Shown here: in pieces, positions 7,915 through 16,779 of the stretch
Layout: each line of letters begins with the position of its first letter
How positions within the stretch are numbered: the stretch's first letter is position 1
Assembly (NCBI GenBank): GCA_017853375.1
Contig: JAFMJP010000002.1
Location: 1-44,867 of the forward strand
DNA: 44,867 nucleotides
Direction: 5' to 3'
Origin: Actinomycetota bacterium
GTDB taxonomy: Bacteria > Actinomycetota > Acidimicrobiia > Acidimicrobiales > Ilumatobacteraceae
The notes under the pieces: model-generated
Databases searched by the model: none
What the model was told of the DNA's origin: nothing
The model's input: only the letters and a program-made list of their open reading frames with translations
Position numbers and translations under genes: made by a program

Positions 7915-9894
7915 CTATCGCCCGGAACCTTCGTGCACATCGGCTCGAAGACGTTCCACGAAGGTGGCAAACGGCGTGTCTCGCTGCACTTCGCCCCCGC
8001 GCGGATTCACGCCAACCGTGTTGGCCGCAACATCGTCGTCACCGACCACGAGCACGTAGGGAATTCGCTCCATCTTCGCGGCACGAATTCGCTTGCCGAG
8101 TTGTTCATCGGCAACTGCCGTGTCGACCCTGAAGCCGTCCTTGGCGAGTTGTGCCACCAGCGAAGCAACGTGGGACTCGTGTGCGCTCGTCACGGGCAGG
8201 ATGCGGACCTGCACCGGCGCCAGCCATGTGGGGAACGAACCGCCGTAGTGCTCGAGCAACACCCCGAAGAACCGCTCGACGGATCCAAAGAGCGCACGGT
8301 GCAACATGATGGGACGATGGCGTTGGTTGTCGGCGCCGACGTACTCCAAGCCGAATCGCTCGGGCAACTGAAAGTCGGCCTGAATCGTGGAGAGTTGCCA
8401 CTTGCGGCCGATGGCATCGCGAACATCGATGTCGATCTTCGGTCCGTAGAACGCTGCGTCACCCTCGCCAATGGAGTACTGCACCCCGAGCCGTTCGAGT
8501 GCGGAGCGCAACGCAGTGGTTGCCTTGTCCCACATGTCGTCGGTGCCGATCGACTTCTCCATGTTGCGCGTGGAGAGCTTGTACGTGAAGTCGTCGAAGC
8601 CGAATCGGCGCAGCACCGAGAGCACGAAACCCAGGAGTGATCCGATTTCGTCGGACAGTTGCTCTTGCGTGCAGAAGATGTGGCTGTCGTCCTGCGTGAA
8701 ACCACGAATTCGCAACAAGCCGTGCAGGGTTCCGGCGCGCTCGTAACGGTAGACCGTGCCCAATTCGAACAGACGCAGCGGCAGTTCGCGATAGCTGCGC
8801 TGACGGTCGCGATAAATCAGACAGTGCATCGGACAGTTCATCGGCTTGGGGTAATACGTACCGTTGTCCATCTCCATTGGTGGGTACATGCCGTCTTTGT
8901 AGAAGTCCAGGTGTCCGGACGTCTCGAACAAGTGGGAGTTGGCCAGGTGCGGGGTGTACACGAACTGATATCCACCGTTTTGGTGTCGCTCGCGGCTGTA
9001 GTCCTCCATCAACTTGCGAACGATGGCCCCCTTCGGATGCCACACCGCCAGCCCCCCACCCAACTCCGAGGGAAACGACAGCAAATCCATCTCCACTGCC
9101 AAGCGACGGTGGTCGCGCTTCTCTGCTTCTTCCAACCGGACGAGATGCTCCTGCAACGCCGCCTTCGACTCCCACGCCGTGCCGTAGATGCGCTGCAACG
9201 TCGGACCTTTCTCGTTGCTGCGCCAATGGGCACCCGCAACTTTCATCAATGCAAAGTGCGGCAGTTTCCCCGTACTCGGCACGTGGGGCCCACGGCACAA
9301 GTCGACGAAGGTGTCGCTGTTTCTGTACACACTCACGGTGTCGCCTCCCGACACCTCGCCCGCATCATCGGCGTCGGCATTGCCCGAGGTGACACGTTGG
9401 ATGATCTCGCACTTGTACGGCTGGTCGGCGAAGAGTGCGAGTGCATCGCGGGGCGGCATCTCGGACCGAACGAACGGCTGATTGGCCTCGACGATTTCGC
9501 TCATTCTGGCGCTGATCGCCACCAGATCATCCTCGGTAAAGGTGCGACCGTTGGGCAGTTCGAAGTCGTAGTAAAAACCGTCCTCGATCGCCGGGCCGAC
9601 GGTGAATTTCGCTCCGGGGAACAATTGCAGCACGGCTTGGGCCAACACGTGGGCCGTGGAGTGCCGCAGCACGTGGCGACCGGCGTCGGAGTCGGCGGTG
9701 ATGATCGACACCTCGTCACCGGACTGCAACGCTGCCAGCAAGTCCGTCTCGCGATGGTTGACCACTGCCGCGACTGCGGCCTTTGCCAGACGTGAGCCGA
9801 TTGCTGCGGCGAGGTCTGCTGCGCTCGAGCCACTCGGCAGCTGTCTCGTCGATCCGTCCGGCAGTCGAACGTCGATCAGCGCTGCGTCGGACAT
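7915..9894 (-). CDS. thrS: Threonyl-tRNA synthetase
   Basis: TGS domain, class II motifs (MNCPMHCLIYRDRQRSYRELPLRLFELGTVYRYERAGTLHGLLRIRGFTQDDSHIFC) and C-terminal anticodon-binding domain. Confidence 0.97.
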   Translation of the reverse strand: MSDAALIDVRLPDGSTRQLPSGSSAADLAAAIGSRLAKAAVAAVVNHRETDLLAALQSGDEVSIITADSDAGRHVLRHSTAHVLAQAVLQLFPGAKFTVGPAIEDGFYYDFELPNGRTFTEDDLVAISARMSEIVEANQPFVRSEMPPRDALALFADQPYKCEIIQRVTSGNADADDAGEVSGGDTVSVYRNSDTFVDLCRGPHVPSTGKLPHFALMKVAGAHWRSNEKGPTLQRIYGTAWESKAALQEHLVRLEEAEKRDHRRLAVEMDLLSFPSELGGGLAVWHPKGAIVRKLMEDYSRERHQNGGYQFVYTPHLANSHLFETSGHLDFYKDGMYPPMEMDNGTYYPKPMNCPMHCLIYRDRQRSYRELPLRLFELGTVYRYERAGTLHGLLRIRGFTQDDSHIFCTQEQLSDEIGSLLGFVLSVLRRFGFDDFTYKLSTRNMEKSIGTDDMWDKATTALRSALERLGVQYSIGEGDAAFYGPKIDIDVRDAIGRKWQLSTIQADFQLPERFGLEYVGADNQRHRPIMLHRALFGSVERFFGVLLEHYGGSFPTWLAPVQVRILPVTSAHESHVASLVAQLAKDGFRVDTAVADEQLGKRIRAAKMERIPYVLVVGDDDVAANTVGVNPRGGEVQRDTPFATFVERLRADVHEGSGR

Positions 9895-9901
9895 GCGACG
9901 A

Positions 9902-10690
9902 TTATTCTACGCTGGCCAACTTTGCTGCCTCGGTTGTTCCATCGACGGCAAAGCGCGGAATCTCCGCCGTGGCTTCCACGAGGGTCTCGGTGCGCTTCTT
10001 GGTGGCGTAGGTGTTGCGATACTCCTGGCCCGTGAGTTCGCGAATCTCGAACATGAGTTCATCGGTGATTTCACGCAGCAGCATCGGGTCGTTCGCACGC
10101 GCGGTGTAGTGCGACATGTCGATGGGTCGACCCACGGAAATCTTCACGCTTCCACCCAAGCGAGGGATCGGCGAATCGGGTGGTTGGATCTCGCGCGTGC
10201 CGATGATGCCCACCGGAAAAATCGGACAGCCGACTTTGAGCGCGAGTCGGGCAGCGCCGGTGTGTCCCTTGTACAACATGCCGTCCCGACTGCGCGTTCC
10301 CTCCGGATAGATGCCGAACAGCTCGCCGCGACGCAGGACTCGCTCGGCAGCATCGAGTGCCGCGTGTGATTTCTCGCCGCCACTGCGGTCGACGGGAATC
10401 ATGCCCACTTTCGGGAAGAACCAGCGCGTCTTCCACGAATCCATGTATTCGCTCTTGCCGATGAAGGAAATGTTGCGTGGTGACAACACCATGAGGAGTG
10501 CGGAGTCGAGGAAGCTGATGTGGTTCGGACACAAAATGGCCGCACCCGACGAGGGCAACCGGTCGAATCCCTCCACCTCGAAACGCCACGCCCGCTTTGC
10601 AAGTGGTTGCACCACCGTTCGCAAGCGCGACTGAAACTGCGTGGCGCCGTTGAACACCCAATCAGGAAACTGGCGTGGTGCACTCACCAC
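9902..10690 (-). CDS. plsC: 1-acyl-sn-glycerol-3-phosphate acyltransferase (PlsC family)
   Basis: HX4D motif NHISFLDS, FPEGTRS-type motif IYPEGTRSRDG. GTG start. Confidence 0.9.
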   Translation of the reverse strand: MVSAPRQFPDWVFNGATQFQSRLRTVVQPLAKRAWRFEVEGFDRLPSSGAAILCPNHISFLDSALLMVLSPRNISFIGKSEYMDSWKTRWFFPKVGMIPVDRSGGEKSHAALDAAERVLRRGELFGIYPEGTRSRDGMLYKGHTGAARLALKVGCPIFPVGIIGTREIQPPDSPIPRLGGSVKISVGRPIDMSHYTARANDPMLLREITDELMFEIRELTGQEYRNTYATKKRTETLVEATAEIPRFAVDGTTEAAKLASVE

Positions 10691-11835
10691 GTCACACCCA
10701 GAAGCGCAGCCGCTGGGCGTACATCGACTCCGGCATTCGCCGCATCGTCGATTGTCGCGATGGCCGAAGGAGCATCGAGGTCGTTGTCGAGGTGACGACG
10801 AACGGTGCCGAGCATGTCCTCGCCCTCCTTGGTTGCCGATGCCGTAATCGCTCTCTTTGAGTCAACCCCGACCGCCATCCACTTGCCAAGCCGAGCGGTG
10901 GCTCGATCGATGAGACCTTTGTCCCACTCCCATTCGTGGCGGTAATGGTTCACCAGCAGCCCGAGACGAATGGCACGGGGGTCGTACTGCTTTCGGAGAG
11001 CATCGACGAACACGAGGTTGCCGCGGCTCTTGGACATTTTGTGGCCGTCCATCCACACCATGGCCACGTGCATCCAGTGCTTGACGAACGGTACGCCGGT
11101 GGCGGCTTCCGACTGGGCTCGCTCGCATTCGTGGTGGGGATAGATGAGATCAGTCCCGCCCCCGTGCAGGTCGATGGTGGTGCCCAGCTCACGGAGGGCG
11201 AGTGCGCTGCATTCGATGTGCCAACCCGGACGTCCAGAACCCCAGATGGTGTCCCATGCCGGCTCATCATGGGCCGATGGCTGCCAGAGCACGAAGTCGA
11301 GTGGGTGCCGCTTGTTCGGGTCGTCGACGTTGCCGCCCCGCTCCCGTGCCAACTGCAGCATGTGGGACTCTTCGTATCCCGAGATCGAACCGAATTCGGA
11401 GAATCGAGCCACGTCGAAATACACCGAACCACCGGCCAGATAGGCATAACCGCGATCGAGCACCTTGCCGATGAAGCCGCGAATTTCCGGGATTGCCGAT
11501 GATGCACGGGGCGTTGCGTGCATCGGCACGAAATTGAGCGCTCGCAGATCGTCCTCGAGACGCTGCTCCTCGCGAGCAGCCAAGTCGAGATAGTGCATGT
11601 CGAGTTCGCGGGCCTTGGCGAACAACGGGTCGTCCACGTCGGTGACGTTCCGCACGCACTTCACCGTGCGACCAGTGTCGAGCAATCGACGTATGAGGAC
11701 GTCGTAGGTGATGAAGGTGAAGGCGTGTCCGAGATGTGTGGCGTCGTACGGCGTCACACCGCAGACGTACATCTTTACCTCGTTGCCAGGTGCGAAGTCG
11801 ACGATGTCGCGTCGGGCCGTGTCGTAGAGGCGCAC
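10684..11835 (-). CDS. mshC: L-cysteine:1D-myo-inositol 2-amino-2-deoxy-alpha-D-glucopyranoside ligase (mycothiol ligase)
   Basis: MYVCGVTPYDATHLGHAFTFITYD, NVTDVDDPLF, GRPGWHIECSALALRELGTTIDLHGGGTDLIYPHHE, KMSKSRGNLV. It is about 383 aa, shorter than CysS, and ends ALLGVTW like MshC. Confidence 0.85.
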   Translation of the reverse strand: MRLYDTARRDIVDFAPGNEVKMYVCGVTPYDATHLGHAFTFITYDVLIRRLLDTGRTVKCVRNVTDVDDPLFAKARELDMHYLDLAAREEQRLEDDLRALNFVPMHATPRASSAIPEIRGFIGKVLDRGYAYLAGGSVYFDVARFSEFGSISGYEESHMLQLARERGGNVDDPNKRHPLDFVLWQPSAHDEPAWDTIWGSGRPGWHIECSALALRELGTTIDLHGGGTDLIYPHHECERAQSEAATGVPFVKHWMHVAMVWMDGHKMSKSRGNLVFVDALRKQYDPRAIRLGLLVNHYRHEWEWDKGLIDRATARLGKWMAVGVDSKRAITASATKEGEDMLGTVRRHLDNDLDAPSAIATIDDAANAGVDVRPAAALLGVTW

Positions 11836-11843
11836 GCGCTCGG

Positions 11844-12512
11844 CTATTTGATCCCCGTGAAGCGTGGAGCGACACGCGTCTTGTACCGAACGTTCAACTG
11901 CAACAACACCGCAGTGAGTGCTTCGATGGCCAGCGCATTCGACAAGAGACCTGCGTTCAGCGGTCGACAGCCAGAAATGCGCAACACCATCTCACTCACC
12001 GTCGACGTGGCCTGCGGATCGTCGGAACAAATCAATACGTCGCTGTCGACTTCGTGATCGAGGGCGCCCAACTCGGTGGCCGGAAGATGCTGGAATGCCG
12101 CAACGACCTTGGACTTGGGAATCGCCGCCTGAACGTGCGCCGCAATACTGCCCCGTGGCGGGATGAGTGGTTGAAACTCTTTCCCCACTCGCACCAACGC
12201 ATTCGCCATGGTGATGACGATCTTGCCCTCGAGGGCGGCGGAAAGTTCGGTGACGGTGGTTGCAGCAGAGTCCCATGGAGTGGCGAGCACGATGATGTCG
12301 CTTCGTGCGGCCTGCGCATTGTCGCCACCGGTGAGTTGCAGGTTTCGATCCGCCCATTTCGACTGCAAGGACTCCACTACTTCGCGACCACGCTCGGCGG
12401 TTCGCGATCCGATGAACCCCGGATACCCCACCGAGGCAAGACGCACGGCAAGGGCCGAACCTGCGGGCCCGGTGCCGCCGAGGTAGCCGATGCTCGGAAG
12501 CGCAGTAGTCAT
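11844..12512 (-). CDS. npdG: NADPH:F420 reductase (NpdG/Fno family)
   Basis: IGYLGGTGPAGSALAVRLASVGYPGFIGSRTAERGREVV...DIIVLATPWDSAATTV. Confidence 0.87.
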   Translation of the reverse strand: MTTALPSIGYLGGTGPAGSALAVRLASVGYPGFIGSRTAERGREVVESLQSKWADRNLQLTGGDNAQAARSDIIVLATPWDSAATTVTELSAALEGKIVITMANALVRVGKEFQPLIPPRGSIAAHVQAAIPKSKVVAAFQHLPATELGALDHEVDSDVLICSDDPQATSTVSEMVLRISGCRPLNAGLLSNALAIEALTAVLLQLNVRYKTRVAPRFTGIK

Positions 12513-12530
12513 GTCCACTACCGTAGCGAC
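12513..12530. promoter_or_regulatory. Divergent npdG/inhA promoter region with overlapping -10-like elements
   Basis: 18-bp gap gtccaCTACCGTAGcgac; TACCGT (+, 12519-12524) 6 nt before the inhA GTG and TACGGT (-, 12525-12520) 7 nt before the npdG ATG. Confidence 0.45.
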
Positions 12531-13298
12531 GTGGCGATTCTTGCTGGTAAACGGTTGGTCATTACCGGAGTGCTCACCGACGCGTCGTTGGCGTTCGGCG
12601 TCGCCAAACTGGCGCAAGAACAGGGCGCCAGTGTGATGCTCACGGGCGCGGGGCGCGGACTGTCCATCACGGAACGCACCGCCCGAAAGCTCCCGAATGC
12701 CGCCCCGGTCGCCGAGTTCGACGCGACCAATCCCGACCATGTCGCCAGTGTGCGTGCCGCAGCCGAGCAACATCTTGGTGGCGTAGACGGGGTGTTGCAC
12801 TCCATCGGTTTTGCACCTGCAGCGTGCCTGGGCGACGATCTCATGGCCGCCACATGGGACGACGTGTCCGTTGCCGTTCAGGTCTCGGCGTTCTCCCTGA
12901 AGACTCTTGCCGATGCATTCATTCCGCTCATGAACAACGGTGGCAGCATCGTCGGGTTGGACTTCGACAACACCGTCGCATGGCCGGCATACAACTGGAT
13001 GGGTGTGGCCAAGTCGGCGCTCGAGTCAACGAGCCGGTATCTGGCACGCGAACTTGGTCCGCGAGGGATTCGCTGCAACTTGGTGGCGGCCGGACCGATC
13101 CGCACCATGGCGGCGAAGTCGATTCCTTCCTTTGCCCAGTTCGAGGACATCTGGAGCCAACGAGCTCCACTCGGCTGGGACATCCACGACTCCTCTGCCG
13201 TCGCGCGCGCGTGTTGCGCATTGTTGTCCGATTGGTTTCCTGCCACCACGGGTGAGATCGTGCACGTCGATGGCGGATACCACGCCGTCGGCGCCTAG
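12531..13298 (+). CDS. inhA: Enoyl-[acyl-carrier-protein] reductase (NADH), InhA/FabI type
   Basis: [115 protein letters not shown] start. Confidence 0.92.
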   Translation: MAILAGKRLVITGVLTDASLAFGVAKLAQEQGASVMLTGAGRGLSITERTARKLPNAAPVAEFDATNPDHVASVRAAAEQHLGGVDGVLHSIGFAPAACLGDDLMAATWDDVSVAVQVSAFSLKTLADAFIPLMNNGGSIVGLDFDNTVAWPAYNWMGVAKSALESTSRYLARELGPRGIRCNLVAAGPIRTMAAKSIPSFAQFEDIWSQRAPLGWDIHDSSAVARACCALLSDWFPATTGEIVHVDGGYHAVGA

Positions 13299-15312
13299 CG
13301 AAGTGGAGACACCCACGAGCGGGAACCGACTCGCGAACGAGTCCTCGCCGTACCTTCGTCAACATCGCGACAATCCGGTGGCCTGGTGGCCGTGGTGCGA
13401 CGAAGCATTCGCCGAAGCAAAGCGCCGTGACGTTCCGGTTCTCCTGTCCGTCGGATACTCCGCCTGCCACTGGTGTCATGTGATGGCCCACGAGTCGTTC
13501 GAAGACCACGACGTTGCCGCGGTCATGAACCGACTCTTCGTGAACGTGAAGGTCGACCGCGAGGAACGGCCCGACGTCGACAGCGTGTACATGGATGCAG
13601 TGCAGGCCATGACGGGACGCGGTGGCTGGCCAATGACGGTGTTCCTCACGCCGGATGCCCAGCCATTCTTCGGCGGCACGTACTACCCGAAGCCGACGTT
13701 CCTGCAGCTGATGACGGCAATCGACGACGCGTGGCGCAATCGGCGCGACGACATCGACAACAATGTGGCCGCGTTGGTGGAAAACATCGGACGCACGTCC
13801 CAGATCTCCGCCAATCCGCATTTGCCGACCATCGATGTGTTTGCAGCAGCCGTCGCCCAACTTGACGGCACCTTCGACGACACTTGGGGCGGATTCGGCT
13901 CGGCACCGAAGTTCCCGTCCACCATGGCACTCGAACTCCTGCTGCGCTCGTACCTCAACGACGAATCCCCGAGAACGCGAACCATGATCACCACGTCCCT
14001 CGACGCCATGGCCTCGGGCGGCATGTACGACCACCTCGGCGGTGGATTTGCCCGTTACAGCGTCGACGAAAAGTGGCTGGTCCCGCACTTCGAAAAGATG
14101 CTGTACGACCAGGCGCTGCTCGTTCGGCCGTACCTGCACGCTTCGTTGGTGATGCGTGAACCTCGATGGCGACAAGTGGTGGAAGAGACCATCGGCTACG
14201 TGTTGCGTGACCTGAGCTCGCCCGAGGGTGCGTTCTACAGCGCCGAAGATGCCGATTCGCTCGACGAATCCGGACACTCGCACGAGGGACACTTCTATGT
14301 GTTCACCCCCGAGCAAGTTCGACGAATCGTGCCCGCACATCTCATCGACCTTGCGTTGGAGTGGTACGACATCTCCGACGCAGGCAACTTCGAGGGCAAG
14401 TCCATTCCCTGTCGCATCTCGCAGCGCGGACGGCTTTCGCGCGACGAGGACGTGGAGACGATTCGTCTACTGCTCCTGGCCGCCCGCAATACCCGGCATC
14501 GCCCGTTGCGTGACGACAAGGTCATCACCGAATGGAATGCACTCATGGTGTCGTCCCTCGCCGAAGCGGCAAGTGCTTTCGCCAACGACGAGTGGGCAGC
14601 CGCAGCGCAACGTGCCGGCAACTTCCTGTCCACCACCATGCGACGCGGCGACGGACGATGGCTGCGCACATGGCATCGTGACGCAACCCCGAAGCACCTG
14701 GCCATGGCAGCCGACCTCGCCAATCTCGTCGATGCGTTCACCCGTCTCTACGAATTGTCGGGAATGGCCCGCTGGATCTCCCTGGCGCGCGAGGCCGCCG
14801 ATCAATTGCTCACCCACCACTGGGATGTCGGCGAGGGCGGCGTGTTCACCACGCCCGATGATGGCGAGCGGCTGATCGTACGCCAGAAGGATCTCATCGA
14901 CAACGCAACTCCCTCGGCCAACTCCGTTGCCGCCCTCGCACTCCAGCGACTCGCAGCACTCACCGGAGACGAGCGTTACCGCGAACATGCCGATGCCATC
15001 TTCAAGTTGCTTGCCCGCATCGTGGAAAGTGCCCCAACCGCGTTCCCCCATCTGCTGTGCGCCCTGCACCTGCGCCACGTTGGCCCCACCGAGGTGGTGA
15101 TCACCGGCAAGCGCGGCGAGTTGGTGCAACTCATCCATGGGCAATGGTTGCCCACGGTGGTGTTGGCATGGGGCGAATCGTTCCCGTCCCCGCTGTTTGC
15201 CGATCGCCGTGACGGTCTGGCTTACGTGTGTCGTCAATACGCGTGCCAAGCACCCGCCGCACATCGTGACGAGTTGGTGGCGGCTCTTCGTGGCGCACTC
15301 TCAGGGAGCTGA
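13270..15312 (+). CDS. DUF255/YyaL-type thioredoxin-like plus (alpha/alpha)6-barrel protein
   Basis: [57 protein letters not shown]...[23 protein letters not shown]. Start is ATG 13270 (overlapping the end of inhA) or GTG 13303. Confidence 0.92.
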   Translation: MADTTPSAPSEVETPTSGNRLANESSPYLRQHRDNPVAWWPWCDEAFAEAKRRDVPVLLSVGYSACHWCHVMAHESFEDHDVAAVMNRLFVNVKVDREERPDVDSVYMDAVQAMTGRGGWPMTVFLTPDAQPFFGGTYYPKPTFLQLMTAIDDAWRNRRDDIDNNVAALVENIGRTSQISANPHLPTIDVFAAAVAQLDGTFDDTWGGFGSAPKFPSTMALELLLRSYLNDESPRTRTMITTSLDAMASGGMYDHLGGGFARYSVDEKWLVPHFEKMLYDQALLVRPYLHASLVMREPRWRQVVEETIGYVLRDLSSPEGAFYSAEDADSLDESGHSHEGHFYVFTPEQVRRIVPAHLIDLALEWYDISDAGNFEGKSIPCRISQRGRLSRDEDVETIRLLLLAARNTRHRPLRDDKVITEWNALMVSSLAEAASAFANDEWAAAAQRAGNFLSTTMRRGDGRWLRTWHRDATPKHLAMAADLANLVDAFTRLYELSGMARWISLAREAADQLLTHHWDVGEGGVFTTPDDGERLIVRQKDLIDNATPSANSVAALALQRLAALTGDERYREHADAIFKLLARIVESAPTAFPHLLCALHLRHVGPTEVVITGKRGELVQLIHGQWLPTVVLAWGESFPSPLFADRRDGLAYVCRQYACQAPAAHRDELVAALRGALSGS

Positions 15313-15324
15313 GGCGCACTCGGC

Positions 15325-15351
15325 GGCAGTGCATTGACCGTTGCACCTGCC
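15325..15351. terminator. Putative bidirectional hairpin between convergent DUF255 gene and nitroreductase gene
   Basis: GGCA GTGCA-ttgaccgt-TGCAC (c) TGCC, 9 bp with one bulged C, in the 54-bp convergent gap. Confidence 0.4.
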
Positions 15352-15366
15352 GTTGAAGCCGGCGGG

Positions 15367-16035
15367 TCACCAGCCGTTGAAGTGCATGACGATGTCGGCT
15401 TTGGCGCGTGCGCGATTCGCGCTCAATCCCGCACCAAACGCCGGATCTTCGAGTTCGACTGGGGACGGTTTGCGTTCGTACCCCATTGCTATCGCACCGA
15501 TGAGCTGCAGACGTTCCGGAACACCCAATGCGGCCCGTAATTCCGCCTCACCCCGAAACACACCGAAGAACAACGCGCCCAATCCTGCGTCGTGCGCCGC
15601 CAACAGCAGTGTCATCGTCGCAAACGATGCGTCGACCGTCCAGTACGGAGTCGGCCACGCATCGAGAGACTCACCCAGTGTTGATCGCGATTTGTCACCC
15701 TCCGAATAGCGCTCGAGGTATGCCTGGGGGTCGACAAAGGACAATGCAATGACGGGTGCGGCGAACAGATGCTGCCATCGAAACGACGAACGGGTTTCTT
15801 CGGTCATGGTTGCCGACCAGAAGGTTTCGGTCTGCGCACCCTCGAGGACGACCAGACTCCACCCTTGTGTCTTTCCTGCCGACGGCGAATGAGTCGCGGT
15901 ATTCACGAGACGAGCGAGCAGTTCGCGATCGACGGAATCCCGCTGGAATGCCCGCACCATGCGTCGGCTCGTCACCAATCGCTCGAACGGCGACGGCGCG
16001 GATTCGTTCACGGCTGACGGTGCGACATCGCTCAC
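15367..16035 (-). CDS. Nitroreductase family protein
   Basis: SRRMVRAFQRDSVDRELLARLVNTATHSPSAGKTQGWSLVVLEG...AAHDAGLGALFFGVFRGEAELRAALGVPERLQLIGAIAMGY. Confidence 0.88.
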   Translation of the reverse strand: MSDVAPSAVNESAPSPFERLVTSRRMVRAFQRDSVDRELLARLVNTATHSPSAGKTQGWSLVVLEGAQTETFWSATMTEETRSSFRWQHLFAAPVIALSFVDPQAYLERYSEGDKSRSTLGESLDAWPTPYWTVDASFATMTLLLAAHDAGLGALFFGVFRGEAELRAALGVPERLQLIGAIAMGYERKPSPVELEDPAFGAGLSANRARAKADIVMHFNGW

Positions 16036-16047
16036 GGCGACGCCGAA

Positions 16048-16701
16048 TCAGCGCTTCTTGCCGAGTTTGGCCAGCGACTCCGCCATGGTCCAACCATGGA
16101 CGATGAGCACGCCACCCTTGGCGACGTTCACACCCTTGAAGAATGCCGCGATCTCCGGGGCAATCTTGGGCTTCTTCACCGGCTCGTAGTCGATGAAACC
16201 GGATTGCGCATTCGTCTTGGCAATGAAAGAAGCCGGGTCGTACTGCGGCTCGATGGCATAACGGCGAGCCAAGCGTCGTCCCCACGCGCGTTCTTCGCCG
16301 ACGGCGTTGTATTTGGGACGTGGAATCATGCTGGTAACTGCCGCGAACGCCTCGAGCCCGGCTGGTGTGACGAAGCGCGCGCCGATGACGACGTCCTCGT
16401 CGGGGAACGCCATCAGCGCACGGTGGTAGGCCTCGGTCATGAGGCCCTTCATCGCTGCATCGCGCTTGGCGGTGCGCTTGACACTCAACAACCCCATGAC
16501 CACGCAGGGTGTACCACCCAATCGCTCGAGTGTGAGGAACATGAAACCTGCCAGGGTCTTCCCGTCGTACGCGGTCGTGGCCAGCACCCAGGCGTCCTTG
16601 GCTTTCGATACCGCGCCGATGCCGAAGGCGCCACCCATTGCGGCGAATTCGTCCAGGTCGGCGTCAGTCAACGCGCTCGCGTCGCGAGTAGCGATTTTCA
16701 C
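16048..16701 (-). CDS. Conserved-looking hypothetical protein (no family recognised; possibly GNAT-like)
   Basis: ORF VKIATRDASALTDADLDEFAAMGGAFGIGAVSKAKDAWVLATTAYDGKTLAGFMFLTLERLGG...; GTG start at 16701. Confidence 0.65.
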   Translation of the reverse strand: MKIATRDASALTDADLDEFAAMGGAFGIGAVSKAKDAWVLATTAYDGKTLAGFMFLTLERLGGTPCVVMGLLSVKRTAKRDAAMKGLMTEAYHRALMAFPDEDVVIGARFVTPAGLEAFAAVTSMIPRPKYNAVGEERAWGRRLARRYAIEPQYDPASFIAKTNAQSGFIDYEPVKKPKIAPEIAAFFKGVNVAKGGVLIVHGWTMAESLAKLGKKR

Positions 16702-16779
16702 GCATCTAGTCTGCCAGCAAAAAACCGAAATCCGACAGGCAATGGGCAGCAAAGTCCGCTGCTCGTCATCCGACAACGA

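Noticed and set aside
11736-12530. Upstream part of the 520-aa plus ORF containing inhA
   Set aside because: Antisense to npdG/mshC; InhA homology starts at the GTG at 12531.
12940-13269. N-terminal extension of the DUF255 ORF
   Set aside because: Overlaps inhA in another frame; the conserved DUF255 N-terminus begins after 13270.
16719-16724. A6/T6 tract downstream of dnaE as an intrinsic terminator
   Set aside because: The only nearby stem (GCAGC...GCTGC) is weak and about 30 nt away from the T-run, so no convincing terminator.
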